Shown here one piece after another: positions 1-9,638 of a stretch of 64,000 bases of DNA (position 1 is the first letter of the stretch; every line of letters starts with the position of its first letter). The DNA is taken from the NCBI RefSeq assembly GCF_003967555.1, contig NZ_BIFS01000002.1, forward strand, positions 992,001 to 1,056,000, in the 5' to 3' direction. The notes under the pieces were generated by a model that saw nothing but the letters and a program-made list of their open reading frames with translations, did no database searches and was not told where the DNA came from. The translations under genes were made by a program, and so were the position numbers. The stretch comes from Dictyobacter kobayashii (lineage in GTDB: Bacteria > Chloroflexota > Ktedonobacteria > Ktedonobacterales > Ktedonobacteraceae).

Positions 1-2478
1 GGAACGTAGATGATATTTTGGATGGAACGATCAGCGATGAAACTTTGGATCCGGGCGGTGGTGGTTGCTTGCTGCTTGATCGCGGCTTCAGGGGTGTCGA
101 CAGCCACCTCTATACGATCTCGGACACGGCCATCAACCTGGATGGGCAACAAGAATGTATCTTGCTGGATCACATCTGGATTATAAGTAGGCCAGGAGAC
201 TGTATGGATGGAGATGGAATGTCCCAGATGCGCCCATAATTCCTCGGTAATGTAGGGGGCCATGGGTGCCAGCAAGATCAATAAGGTCTCGATCTCCTGA
301 TCAGCAATATTTGTTTTAGGTGCCAGCGTGTTGATATATTCCATCAGGGCCGCGATAGCCGTGTTATATTTAAAGCTCTGCAGGTCTTCGGTGACACGCT
401 TGATTGTCAGGTGCAATAAACGCTGCTTCTCGCGGCGCAGGGATTGAGCGGGGTCGGCCGATAACTGATGCTGCATCACCAGTTGCCAGACACGATCCAG
501 AAAACGGACCACCCCACCAATGTTGCGATCACTAAAATCGCCGTCCGCTTCATAGGGTCCCATGAACATCAGGTACATGCGGAAGGCATCGGCACCCAGA
601 TGTTCAATGTAGTGATCAGGATTAATCACATTGCCCCGTGACTTCGAGATCTTGGAGCCAGCCAGAGTGATGGTGCCGTTAGCGCGAAAATGCTGGAATG
701 GCTCATTGAATTCCAGCTGACCCAGGTCATGCAGGGCCATGGCGATAAAGCGTACATACATCAGATGCAAAACGCTATGATCCGCTCCCCCAATGCACAT
801 ATCCACAGGCAGCCAGCGCCGCGTGATGTCTGGGTCCCAGGCATGGTCTTGATCAGCATGAGATGGATAGCGCAAGTAATACCAGGCGGAATCCAGAAAA
901 TTGTCGCTCACATCGGTCTCGCGGCGCGCTGGCTGACCACAGACCGGACAGGTTGTGTTCACGAAGCTCTCGATGGCGGCCAGGGGCGAAACACCAGTAC
1001 CCGTCGGCATCCATTGCTCGACTTCTGGCAACAGCACCGGCAACTGATCCTCAGGTACAGGGACCGCGCCATGTTCAGGACAGTAAATGATAGGAATTGG
1101 CGGTCCCCAGTAACGCTGGCGGCTAATCAACCAGTCACGCAAACGATACTTGACGCTGCGCTTCCCCAATTGCTGCGCCTCAAACCAATCACAAATGGCG
1201 CGATGGGCCTGCGCAGATGACAGACCTGAATATACACTCGATGACCAGCATACCGGGCTGCGTAAATGCTTCGGTCAGGGTACTGGCCTCCAACGGCTGC
1301 TCTGAAGAAGGCTGGACCACCACCAGCACCGACAATTGCATCTGCTGAGCAAAGGCCAGATCGCGCTCATCGTGCGCTGGCACGCCCATGATAGCGCCTG
1401 CGCCATAGCCTTCCAGCACAAAATCAGCGACCCAGATCGGAACAGGCTGACCCGAAAAAGGATGAATGGCATAGGCACCGGTAAAGGTCCCGGTCATGGT
1501 CTGCTCCTGCCCGGTGCGCAGACTATTCACCGTCTCCTGGTAGGCCGCAACCGTCTCGCGATAAGCTGGCGCGGTAATCTCGGCCACCAGTGAATGATGA
1601 GGGGCCAGAGCCACAAAAGTCATTCCGAAGATAGTATCCGGACGCGTCGTATATACCTGGACAGACTTGCCAGCCTGTCCGGCAATCTCCATCCGAAACT
1701 CCAGACCCTCCGAGCGACCAATCCAGTTGCGCTGGATAGACTTCACGCGCTCAGTCCAATCCAATTGATCCAGATTATCCAATAACTGCTGGGCATAATT
1801 GGTCAGTTTTAAGAACCACTGCTCCAACCAGCGCCGCTCAACAATTGAATCGCAGCGCTCACAATGGCCATTAATAACCTGCTCATCAGCTAAGACGGTC
1901 TTATCTTTGGGACACCAATTGACAGGGGCGGCCTTGCGCTCAGCCAGGCCACCTTTGAACAATTGCAAAAAGATCCATTGTGTCCAGCGATAATAGTCGG
2001 GATCGGTCGTATTTACTTCGTGCGACCAGTCAAAGCGATTACCCATACGCTTCAACTGTTGCTCACGAAAATGCTCCACATTACGGGCAGTCAGGATGCG
2101 CGGATGGATGCCACGCTTGATAGCAAAATTTTCGCTATGGATACCAAAGGCATCAAAGCCCATCGGCTCAAACACCGAGTAGCCCTGCATCGACTTCAAA
2201 CGACCATGGATATCCGAACCAACATAAGAATAGAAATTACCGACATGCAATCCTTCTGCAGATGGATAGGGGAACATCATCAGATTGTAGTAAGGGCGTT
2301 GGGCATGCTGCAGATCTACCTGATAGATCTTCTGCTCCTCCCAACGTTCTCTCCAGCGGGCCTCAAAACGGGCAAAATCATACCTGGGGGCGCGAATACT
2401 CTTCACGGCCTGCTCAGCCGTTGACTCAGAAGATGGTGCCGCGCCAGTAACGGCAGCGGGAAATCTCGCTTCAGACAC
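1..2478 (-). pseudogene. leuS: Leucyl-tRNA synthetase, apparent frameshift, C-terminus beyond window
   Basis: Class I aminoacyl-tRNA synthetase that charges tRNA-Leu in the cytoplasm. The N-terminal part shows PYPSAEGLHVGN (the HIGH-type motif), a zinc-like CPKD/CERC segment and the editing-domain motif TTRPDTIFG. The downstream part shows SRQRYWGPPIP, LDSAWYYLRYP and the KISKS form of KMSKS. I place the start at a GTG at 2478 because AAGGAGG lies five bases upstream; ATG codons further up have no such site. The frame breaks near 1239-1244: the first frame ends at 1189 in unrelated residues, while the frame that continues the family begins YSGLSSAQA. Adding two bases (AATT for AT) would give VNSSVYSGLSS, matching the family. 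As the gene is normally essential, an assembly deletion is likelier than a true pseudogene. The identification is secure; whether it is functional is open. Confidence -1.
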
Positions 2479-2553
2479 AAGATCCTCCTTATAAACCAGA
2501 TACATAAACACTGTTGCGGAGGACATGATCCATTATCGAGCACTAACGGGCAA

Positions 2554-2850
2554 GAAAAAAGCGCCCTCCGCCCTGGCAAGGGCGAAAAGTGCGCATAGAC
2601 CCACTTTCGCGGTACCACCTTGTTCACCATCGCCTCGCGACGACGGCCTTTTGGGTGCCAACACACCCGAACCCTATAACGGGAGTACCCGGAGCCAGCT
2701 ACTTCCATCGCGTAAGATATTTCACCGGCACGGCTCACAAGGGAGCTTCAGATTGTCTCAGGTACCGACTCGCACCGCACGTCGGCTCTCTGAAATCTCA
2801 GCCAATCCTACTTTCCTTGTTCAAGGCCATATACTTATTATTCTTCTATT
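2554..2850 (-). promoter_or_regulatory. T-box riboswitch leader of leuS
   Basis: On the minus strand the leader contains the T-box antiterminator core AAGGTGGTACCGCG (2608-2621). A GC-rich hairpin with a run of six T follows (2554-2584), then the leuS ribosome binding site. Further upstream is CAGAGAGCCGACG, resembling the AGAGAG part of T-box stem I. A leucine codon (CTG or CTC) lies in the segment CTGAAGCTC near 2740, which could be the specifier loop, but I did not fold it. T-boxes bind uncharged tRNA and allow read-through when the amino acid is scarce, so leuS should be induced by uncharged tRNA-Leu. Confidence -1.
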
Positions 2851-2857
2851 CACACTT

Positions 2858-2886
2858 AAAGTACCTGATATGATGCGATTTGTCAA
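2858..2886 (-). promoter_or_regulatory. Probable promoter of leuS leader
   Basis: A perfect -35 TTGACA (2881-2886) is separated by 17 bases from a weak -10 TACTTT (2858-2863), just upstream of the T-box leader and reading toward leuS. Confidence -1.
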
Positions 2887-2903
2887 GTATACAAAAACAG
2901 GTA

Positions 2904-3215
2904 GCAGGGCTTTTAAAAAGTCTTTTTTGCCGCCTTCGGCGGCGGGTTGGGAGTGTGGAGCATGTGGTGGGCGGCTGCGGCCGCCCACCACATGCTCCGC
3001 ACCTGAAAGAATGGGCATCGTCTCGCTTGCTCGTCATCTCCATATTTACAGGAGAGAGGTGGCTGCGGCCGCCCACCACATGCTCCACACCTGAAAGAAT
3101 GGGCATCGTCTCGCTTGCTCGTCATCTCCATGTTTGCAGGAGAGAGGTGGCTGCGGCCGCCCACCACACACTCTACACAGGAAAGAAGATATGCTCGTGA
3201 TCTCCCGCAAACATG
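2904..3215 (+). repeat. Dispersed repeat element A with 88-bp tandem units
   Basis: The element opens with GCAGGGCTTTT, a short GCCGCC/GGCGGC hairpin and GGGTTGGGAGT. A palindrome with about 23-bp arms built on GTGGTGGGCGGC follows. The segment from ACCTGAAAGAATGGGCATCG recurs at a spacing of 88 bp (3001, 3089), with a decayed copy after 3170. A related element lies on the other strand at 47470-47912. Open frames here on both strands (Pro- and Trp-rich) are by-products of the repeat and not genes. It separates the divergent leuS leader and the SIS gene. Confidence -1.
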
Positions 3216-3289
3216 AAAAAGCTCTGAACAAGTAGTGGTAAGAAGGCAAATATGGGGTTAGGGTAAAAAGTGCTCAAGTCATCTAGACC

Positions 3290-3314
3290 ACTATACCAGA
3301 AAATATGGTATAGT
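3290..3314. promoter_or_regulatory. Inverted repeat, candidate operator of the SIS gene
   Basis: Perfect 9-bp arms ACTATACCA and TGGTATAGT flank a 7-bp spacer, 60 bp before the SIS-domain start. The half-site resembles GntR/HutC-type operators, which often control amino-sugar genes. That link is inference; no regulator gene is adjacent. Confidence -1.
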
Positions 3315-3375
3315 AAGAGAGGACATGGAATTATCACAAATACTCTTTACCCATAAGCAGGTCACTGGAGGAGAT

Positions 3376-4410
3376 ATGCCATCATTACTGGAGCAAGAGA
3401 TTTATAGTCAACCCGACGTTATTGCACGATTATTGGACAAAGAGACACAGCATATTCAGCAGATTGTGGCACAGCTGCCCGGCTTTGACTACATCCTGAT
3501 CGCCGCACGTGGCTCATCAGATCACGCCGCCACGTATGCAAAATACGCCTGGGCAACAATGGCCCGCTATCCCGTTGCTCTGGCCGCCCCATCCTTACAA
3601 ACGCTGTATGACACCCCTCCCCGTATGAATAATGCCCTGGTAGTTGGCATCTCACAATCCGGGCAATCGCCGGACATTGTGGCGGTGCTAGAAGAAGGCA
3701 AACGCCAGGGACGTCCAACCATCGCGATTACCAATGACAGCAACTCCGCACTGGCTAAGGCGGCTGATCATGTGGTAGAGCTACACGCCGGTCAGGAACG
3801 CAGCGTCGCCGCGACTAAAACATATACAGCCCAGCTGGCAGTAATGATGCTCTTCGCGGCCAGCTGGAGTGGCGATCAGCAGCGCCTGGGCGAACTCAAT
3901 CAGATACCGGAGGCAATCAACCAGGCACTGCTGAGTGCATCCGAGATTGCCCAGCGAACAGAGCGCTACCGCTACATGAACCAGTGTGTGGTAGTAGGGC
4001 GTGGCTACAACTACGCCACCTCATTCGAGCTGGCCCTCAAATTAAAAGAACTGACCTATGTGATGGCTACAGCCTACTCATCCGCTGACTTCCGGCACGG
4101 TCCCATCGCCACCATCGAGGAAGGGCTACCAACGATCCTGACCATGCCAGGCGGCGCGGCCTTCCCCGACATGATCGAACTGGCCAAAGAGCTCCAGAAA
4201 CGCCAGGCCGAACTACTCATTATTTCTGATGCTGAAGAGGCCCTCAAACTGGCCCAGACACCTTTCACGATCCCAACTGGCGTGCCCGAGTGGTTGAGTC
4301 CAATTACCGCCATTATTCCCGGACAGCTCTTTGGGCTGCACTTGACGCTGACCAAGCGCCTGCAACCAGATACCCCACGCGGCCTGAATAAAATTACCCT
4401 GACACTTTAA
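3376..4410 (+). CDS. SIS-domain sugar isomerase/deaminase (GlmS C-terminal-like)
   Basis: A protein of about 344 residues made of two SIS (sugar isomerase) domains, like the isomerase half of glucosamine-6-phosphate synthase and the NagB-II/AgaS-type deaminases, but with no glutaminase domain. Recognisable motifs are ARGSSDHAATYAKY, the phosphosugar-binding GISQSGQSPDI, SVAATKTYTAQLA, and in the second domain VVGRGYNYATSFELALKLKE and SADFRHGPIA. It probably interconverts a ketose phosphate and an amino-sugar phosphate in the cytoplasm. I chose the ATG at 3376 because GGAGGAG lies just before it; an in-frame ATG at 3325 would add 17 residues. An inverted repeat at 3290-3314 may be its operator. 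The exact substrate cannot be read from sequence. Confidence -1.
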   Translation: MPSLLEQEIYSQPDVIARLLDKETQHIQQIVAQLPGFDYILIAARGSSDHAATYAKYAWATMARYPVALAAPSLQTLYDTPPRMNNALVVGISQSGQSPDIVAVLEEGKRQGRPTIAITNDSNSALAKAADHVVELHAGQERSVAATKTYTAQLAVMMLFAASWSGDQQRLGELNQIPEAINQALLSASEIAQRTERYRYMNQCVVVGRGYNYATSFELALKLKELTYVMATAYSSADFRHGPIATIEEGLPTILTMPGGAAFPDMIELAKELQKRQAELLIISDAEEALKLAQTPFTIPTGVPEWLSPITAIIPGQLFGLHLTLTKRLQPDTPRGLNKITLTL

Positions 4411-4416
4411 GAGAAA

Positions 4417-4470
4417 AAACAGAGCAAAAGCCTGGTGACGCTAAATATCACCAGGCCTTTTGCTCTGTTT
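4417..4470. terminator. Bidirectional terminator between SIS gene and leuD
   Basis: Long, almost perfect inverted repeat (AAACAGAGCAAAAGCCTGG pairing with its complement) flanked by A and T runs, placed between two convergent genes. Confidence -1.
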
Positions 4471-4471
4471 A

Positions 4472-5104
4472 TTAGCGAGCGATCAGCGAGTTGGAGAAAT
4501 ACCAGGGAGCTTCTTGCTGCCGCTTTTGTTCATAACGGGCAATATCATCGCTCATCTGCAAGGTCCAGCCCACCATATCCAGACCCTTCAACAGGCGTTC
4601 TTTGCGGAAGGCATCGATCTCAAAATGGATCACATCCTGGTTGGGGCGTGTGACCGTCTGAGCGGCCAGGTCAATGGCCAGTTGATAGCCAGGGGTAGCC
4701 TCAATCTCTGCCAACAAAGCATTGACGGTCTCTTCAGGAATAGCGATCGGGAGAATACTATTGCTGAAACAGTTATTGTAGAAGATATCGGCAAAGCTGG
4801 GGGTGATAATGGCGCGGAAACCATATTCGGCCAGGGCCCAGGGAGCATGTTCGCGCGATGAGCCACAGCCAAAGTTATCACCCGCCACCAGGATACTGAC
4901 CCCTTGATAGCGCGGTGCATTCAAGACAAAGTCAGGATTCGGGGTTTGCGCCTCATCAAGATAGCGCCAGTTAGCAAACAGCGCCTCACCCAGGCCGGTC
5001 CGCTTAATCGTTTTTAAGAAGCGAGCTGGCAAGATCTCATCAGTATTAACATTGACACGGTCCAAAGGTAAAACCAGCCCGGTATGTGTGGTAAATGGTT
5101 GCAT
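4472..5104 (-). CDS. leuD: 3-isopropylmalate dehydratase small subunit
   Basis: A 210-residue LeuD, the swivel subunit of isopropylmalate isomerase, which converts 2- to 3-isopropylmalate in leucine synthesis. Family features are VNTDEILPARFLK near the N-terminus, GDNFGCGSSREHAPWAL and FADIFYNNCFSNSILPI. The ATG at 5104 is preceded by GAGGAGC and lies 22 bp after the leuC stop, so leuC-leuD form an operon. The upstream extension of the open frame overlaps leuC and is not coding. Length is normal for the family. Confidence -1.
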   Translation of the reverse strand: MQPFTTHTGLVLPLDRVNVNTDEILPARFLKTIKRTGLGEALFANWRYLDEAQTPNPDFVLNAPRYQGVSILVAGDNFGCGSSREHAPWALAEYGFRAIITPSFADIFYNNCFSNSILPIAIPEETVNALLAEIEATPGYQLAIDLAAQTVTRPNQDVIHFEIDAFRKERLLKGLDMVGWTLQMSDDIARYEQKRQQEAPWYFSNSLIAR

Positions 5105-5126
5105 ATGTCTTATGAGCTCCTCTTGA

Positions 5127-6569
5127 TTACCATTCGCGGATATCAACAAAATGGCCGGCGATCGCTGCGGCTGCGGCCATAGCCGGACTGACCAGGTGAG
5201 TACGTCCACCACGTCCCTGGCGGCCCTCAAAGTTGCGATTACTGGTTGAAGCACAGCGCTCGCCCTCATTCAAACGGTCACCATTCATAGCAATACACAT
5301 GCTACAACCAGCCTCGCGCCACTCAAAACCGGCCTCGCGGAAGATATCGGCCAGGCCCTCTTCCTCGGCGACACGGCGCACATTTGTTGAACCAGGAACC
5401 ACCAGCGCACGCACATTTGGAGCCACATGCTTGCCCTTGACATATTGGGCCGCCAGGCGCAGATCATCCAAACGCGAATTCGTACATGAACCAATAAAGA
5501 CCGTATCCACCTGGATATCAGTAATTTTCTGGCCCGCAGTCAGGCCCATATACTGCAAAGCCCGCTCATAGCTCTGGCGAGCCTGAGGATCGGCCTGTGA
5601 GGCGGGATCTGGCACACTGGCACCAATATCGGTCACCATACCAGGATTAATGCCCCAGGTAACTTGAGGGCCCAGACCATCCACATTAATCTCATGGACG
5701 GCATCAAAGGCCGCATCAGGATCACTGACCAACTGACGCCAGGCAGCAACCGCCTGCTCGAACAGTTCACCCTTCGGGGCATACGGACGGTCCTTGATAT
5801 AGGCAAAAGTTGTTTCATCGGGAGCGACCATACCCATACGTGCACCAGCCTCGATAGCCATATTACAGAGCGTCATCCGCCCTTCCATCGACAGCGTCCG
5901 AATGGCAGAGCCGCTAAACTCAATCACATAACCGGTTCCCACACCAGTGCCCAACTTGCCGATAATGGCCAGAGCCAGATCCTTAGCCGTCACGCCACTT
6001 GAAAGCTTACCCTCAACACGAATATTCATCGTCTTAGGCTTCTCCTGCCAGAGACACTGCGTAGCCAGCACATGCTCAACCTCGCTGGTACCAATACCAA
6101 AGGCCAGCGAGCCGAAGGCGCCGTGGGTCGAAGTATGGGAGTCACCACATACAATAGTCATACCCGGCAACGTAATCCCCTGCTCTGGACCGATAATATG
6201 CACAATACCCTGGCGAGCATCCTGCATATCAAAAAGAGTCAACCCAAAGTCGCGTGTATTTTGTTCCAGCGTCGCAATCGTGGTCGTAATCGCCGTATCC
6301 ACAATATCCAGCTTACGGCGCCCCTGAGTCGTTGGAATATTATGATCCAGCACTGCAATCGTGGCATCAGGACGGCGTACAGGCAATCCAGCAGCCCGTA
6401 AGCCAGCAAAAGCCTGAGGAGAAGTCACCTCATGCACAAGATGACGATCGATATAGATAAGAGTGGCCTCACCAGGCTGATCTTTTACCACATGGGATTC
6501 CCAGATTTTGTCAAACAGGGTTCGTGGATGCCGAGCCTGACCATCCACAGCTTGCTTGTCCGCAACCAT
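5127..6569 (-). CDS. leuC: 3-isopropylmalate dehydratase large subunit
   Basis: A 480-residue LeuC, the [4Fe-4S] catalytic subunit of isopropylmalate isomerase. Visible motifs are LFDKIWESHVV, YIDRHLVHEVTSPQAF, CGDSHTSTHGAFG, FIGSCTNSRLDDLR and GCSMCIAMNGD; the cysteines in the last two belong to the cluster ligand set. The ATG at 6569 has AGAGG five bases upstream; a GTG two codons earlier is less well placed. It is transcribed with leuD and diverges from a LysR-type regulator. No leuA or leuB is present in the window. Confidence -1.
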   Translation of the reverse strand: MVADKQAVDGQARHPRTLFDKIWESHVVKDQPGEATLIYIDRHLVHEVTSPQAFAGLRAAGLPVRRPDATIAVLDHNIPTTQGRRKLDIVDTAITTTIATLEQNTRDFGLTLFDMQDARQGIVHIIGPEQGITLPGMTIVCGDSHTSTHGAFGSLAFGIGTSEVEHVLATQCLWQEKPKTMNIRVEGKLSSGVTAKDLALAIIGKLGTGVGTGYVIEFSGSAIRTLSMEGRMTLCNMAIEAGARMGMVAPDETTFAYIKDRPYAPKGELFEQAVAAWRQLVSDPDAAFDAVHEINVDGLGPQVTWGINPGMVTDIGASVPDPASQADPQARQSYERALQYMGLTAGQKITDIQVDTVFIGSCTNSRLDDLRLAAQYVKGKHVAPNVRALVVPGSTNVRRVAEEEGLADIFREAGFEWREAGCSMCIAMNGDRLNEGERCASTSNRNFEGRQGRGGRTHLVSPAMAAAAAIAGHFVDIREW

Positions 6570-6765
6570 ATACACCTCTTCTCTTGATTATCAATGTCCT
6601 CTAGCAAAATAAGGGCCACAAGGGCCATGCCAACCGCATAAATCATGCCGTTCAATCGTATGCGAGGCAATTATTATGTGAAGTATAATAACACAGAATT
6701 GATATGTCTAATACTTATTTTAATTATGCTTGATGCCTACAGGTTATCAATTAAAGGAGAAGAAG

Positions 6766-7671
6766 TTGGAACTACGTCAGCTTACTTATTTTTTGACGGC
6801 CGCCCAGACACAAAATTTCCGTAAAGCTGCAGATATTTGTCTGGTGGCCCAGCCAGCCTTAAGTCGCCAGATCGCAGCCCTCGAAGCAGAGTTGGGTGTA
6901 GAATTGTTTCGCCGGATCAAGCAGCGTGTAGTTTTAACAGCGGCGGGACAGGAGTTTGCCACCTATGTACGAGGAGCATTGGATCAATTACAGCAGGGGC
7001 AACAGGCCATGGCCCGGCTGCAAGACGGCGAGCACGGTACCATCCACATTGGCAGCATCGAACCACTGACCACGGCATTCTTACCAACCATCTTCCCCAT
7101 CTTTCACCAGCGCTATCCAAATATCCAGCTCAAAGTACGTGTCGGTCGTACCGACGAACTACTCAAGCTCATCGAACACGGCGAATTAGATCTCGGGCTC
7201 ATCTTTAATCCCAATGTACATCCAGAAGTCGTAGTAGTGAAGGAACTCTTCCGCCAACCGCTACAGATCATGGTAGCGGCTGATCATCCTCTGGCCCAGC
7301 ATAAAACACAGCCAGTGACATTCTCGCAGATCCTCCAGGAGCCACTCTTCTTACTAGGAGAGACCTCACGTTTACGGCGTGCCGTCGAACGAGCCTTCGC
7401 GGCCCAGGATATTAGCATACAGCCAGTGGTGGAAATTGAATCCCTGGCAGGCCTCAAAGAGCTGGTCAGGCAGGGCAGAGGAGTCACCTTCATGCTCCCT
7501 GCCCTGCTCTACACAACTGAGATTAACCGCGACGTGGTACTCCTGCCCATCGCAGGCATGGTGGAAGAATTTGTCTTTGCCCTCGTCTATCACCGTTTCC
7601 GCCATATTTCTCAGCCGGCCCGCCAATTTATCAACACAATCATGGATCTGCTAGCAACCGATAACGTCTAG
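6766..7671 (+). CDS. LysR-family transcriptional regulator
   Basis: A 301-residue regulator with an N-terminal winged helix (LRQLTYFLTAAQTQNFRKAA, then AQPALSRQIAALEAELGVEL) and a type-2 periplasmic-binding-like effector domain from about residue 90. I start it at a TTG at 6766 because AAGGAG lies seven bases before it and the protein then begins in the usual way (LELRQL); an ATG at 6733 lacks a site. Divergence from leuC suggests it controls leuCD, as LysR proteins commonly bind between divergent genes. Its effector is unknown. The stop codon lies inside the left end of a MITE-like repeat. Confidence -1.
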   Translation: MELRQLTYFLTAAQTQNFRKAADICLVAQPALSRQIAALEAELGVELFRRIKQRVVLTAAGQEFATYVRGALDQLQQGQQAMARLQDGEHGTIHIGSIEPLTTAFLPTIFPIFHQRYPNIQLKVRVGRTDELLKLIEHGELDLGLIFNPNVHPEVVVVKELFRQPLQIMVAADHPLAQHKTQPVTFSQILQEPLFLLGETSRLRRAVERAFAAQDISIQPVVEIESLAGLKELVRQGRGVTFMLPALLYTTEINRDVVLLPIAGMVEEFVFALVYHRFRHISQPARQFINTIMDLLATDNV

Positions 7672-7874
7672 AATGTGTCTTACTCCCATCAGCATGGGAA
7701 GTGTTCCGTCCTTGTACGGACGTGCGCTGACGCGCCCGAGCTTTTTTTCTTATGTGGTGCAAAATGTGCGCCCAGCGCACATTTTGCACCACATAAGAAG
7801 ACTTCTGAGCGCCAAAGGCGTTCAAACGCAGGCGTGAAGATCGCAGAAATCATGAAGATAAGACACATTCTTAG
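7668..7874 (+). repeat. MITE-like element, copy 1
   Basis: About 207 bp, alignable from end to end with 8668-8876. It carries a core hairpin near CGTGCGCTGACGCGCCC followed by seven T, then a perfect hairpin with 25-bp arms (7747-7799, inner sequence GCAAAATGTGCGC). The ends are imperfect inverted repeats related to CTAAGAATRTG. No coding capacity and no clear target duplication. It lies between convergent genes and may also act as a terminator. Confidence -1.
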
Positions 7875-7910
7875 AACACGCGCACAAATATAAGAGATAC
7901 ATGGAACACA

Positions 7911-8486
7911 TTAGAACCAGACATGGACGACAGTGGTTACCACTGGTTGAGTCTGGCCATCCAATACCTCTTTCACGGTCCAAACGGTTCCCTGTGTAGG
8001 TAGGCCGACGATAGTTGCATTGTTGGTGCAGCCATAATTGACACGTTCGTTATTAATCACAGAAGTAGCGCCAGTTAAAAAGGTACAGGAGACACCATCA
8101 GGGAGTAGCAATACCCAGGGTTGTGCATCTGAACTAGTAGCGGTAGTAACCGGCAAAGCACCAGCCAGGGTGACCTTCAAGCCCCGTACATCGCCAGTTG
8201 GACTGGCATCGCAGATCACATAATTGTGCTGAGTAGGGGAACTGAAGCAAGGATCGTAAATGGTATTGACTACAGCACAACGCCAGGTATCCTTGCGCGG
8301 AGCTGCCAGAGAGGTTTCCCAGCAGTCAGCAGTTGAAGTAGAGGTAGTACGAATGCCAACAGGAAAAAAATGGGAGACCACAGTGGCCTTAGTATTTGAA
8401 GCAGCCGCGCTACTCATCGGTAACAGACAGAGCGCCAGAGCAATACCAATTAAAGCCCAAACAGAGGCACTTTTTGCACGTGTCAT
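7911..8486 (-). CDS. Secreted protein of unknown function
   Basis: A 191-residue protein with a clear signal peptide: positive start MTRAKSAS, a hydrophobic stretch through about residue 22, then a likely cut after SSAAA. The mature part is rich in Thr, Ser and Val with several Cys residues (in CWETS, WRCAVV, YDPCFSS, VICDAS, SCTFLTG, YGCTNN), which could form disulphides outside the cell. I do not recognise a domain. It is flanked by the two MITE-like copies, which could be chance. Confidence -1.
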   Translation of the reverse strand: MTRAKSASVWALIGIALALCLLPMSSAAASNTKATVVSHFFPVGIRTTSTSTADCWETSLAAPRKDTWRCAVVNTIYDPCFSSPTQHNYVICDASPTGDVRGLKVTLAGALPVTTATSSDAQPWVLLLPDGVSCTFLTGATSVINNERVNYGCTNNATIVGLPTQGTVWTVKEVLDGQTQPVVTTVVHVWF

Positions 8487-8604
8487 GATTGAATGCTCAA
8501 CTTTCTACATAACATACACACACCTGATCATCACGACAAAGAACCCGCCATAAAACAAGGTTCTGTAGTAAATAACGTCTGAAACAAAAAAAAATCGCAG
8601 GAAA

Positions 8605-8656
8605 GAGAGTGTGGAGCGGATAGGTGGCTGCAATCACCTATCCGCTCCACACTCTC
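8605..8656. repeat. Long perfect hairpin (22-bp arms)
   Basis: GAGAGTGTGGAGCGGATAGG and its complement flank an 8-base loop, with an A run just upstream. It lies upstream of the secreted-protein gene and next to the second MITE-like copy; function unknown. The rest of 8487-8898 shows no gene. Confidence -1.
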
Positions 8657-8667
8657 AACAAGAAATG

Positions 8668-8876
8668 CTAAGAATATGTCTTACGCCCATCATCATGAGA
8701 AGCGTGCCACTCTTATACGGACGTGCGCTGGCGCGCCCGACCTTTTTTTCTTGTGTGGTGCAAAATGTGCGCTCGGCGCACATTTTGCACCACACAAGGA
8801 TACTTCTTGAGCGCCTTTGGCGCTCAAACTCAGGCGTGAAGAGCGCGGTGATCATGAAGATGAGTCACATTCTTAG
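8668..8876 (+). repeat. MITE-like element, copy 2
   Basis: A 209-bp direct repeat of 7668-7874. The left end is CTAAGAATATG and the right end is CACATTCTTAG, so the termini form an inverted pair. Inside are the CGTGCGCTGGCGCGCCCG hairpin with seven T and a perfect hairpin with 23-bp arms (8750-8798). The stem sequence is conserved while flanking bases differ, as expected of an old duplication. Confidence -1.
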
Positions 8877-8898
8877 AAAAATTATTTAATGGTAACGA

Positions 8899-9450
8899 TC
8901 AATCATAGGAACGCTTAAAATCCTCTTGCAGGTAATAGGTTGGATCAGCAGGATCAATCAACACAGGTATCTGGGCTCCCTGGGTGGGCAGTTTACTATC
9001 CCGCACGCGGCGCGAGAAATGATAGACCTGTCCCGATTGAGGAGAGGTCCATTCCAATTTTAGACGGTATTCATTAACACTAAAAAAACGGCGCGCCCAG
9101 CGCCAGATATACACTTCATCAAAGGCCACCACGGTAGCAATGATCTGGCTCCCATAGTAGCGAAACCATTCCTCTTCACGGCTTTGAATGAATGTATCTG
9201 TAAAGATAAACAGAAAACCAACCACCAGGGCGCCAGGCAAGATCAATTGCCATGGCATAGCGCTACTAACAATAAAGGCACCCCATGCCGTCTTACTGGC
9301 AAGCGCGCCTACCACAAGGATGAACAACAGTAAAAGAACGATACAGATATAGAGCCGAAAAACCCAGCGCTGAAGCATGTAAGCTCTACTAATAGAGAGC
9401 CGCTTTTTCTGCTTGTCATAATATTGTTGCTCATCTATATTCTGTTGCAT
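8899..9450 (-). CDS. Membrane protein of unknown function, two TM segments
   Basis: A 183-residue protein with a charged N-terminus, two hydrophobic segments (about residues 30-53 and 64-85), then a soluble C-terminal half of about 95 residues. That half (QIIATVVAFDEVY, LKLEWTSPQSGQVYHFSR, IPVLIDPADPTYYLQEDF) reads like the DUF3592-type beta domain that follows TM pairs, where a short segment sets out a value and its source. That resemblance is my judgement and not a verified match. The start has no strong ribosome binding site. Confidence -1.
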   Translation of the reverse strand: MQQNIDEQQYYDKQKKRLSISRAYMLQRWVFRLYICIVLLLLFILVVGALASKTAWGAFIVSSAMPWQLILPGALVVGFLFIFTDTFIQSREEEWFRYYGSQIIATVVAFDEVYIWRWARRFFSVNEYRLKLEWTSPQSGQVYHFSRRVRDSKLPTQGAQIPVLIDPADPTYYLQEDFKRSYD

Positions 9451-9638
9451 ATGATGGTAATAATCTACTTTCTCAAAAAAAGAGATAGCTCGCCTGACTG
9501 TATACAGGCGGGCTCTTCAATCGCCTGAGCGAAACTAACACCAACCGAGCAAAATTCATAATTGCTTTTCGAGCATGACACAATTATAATATCTCAAGCA
9601 AGAACGTTATAGCGTAGGGAAAAGGTCAACATAGAACC

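Noticed and set aside
2821..3249. Several open frames on both strands rich in Pro, Trp and Ala
   Set aside because: They follow the tandem repeat and palindrome, exist in many frames at once and lack ribosome binding sites.
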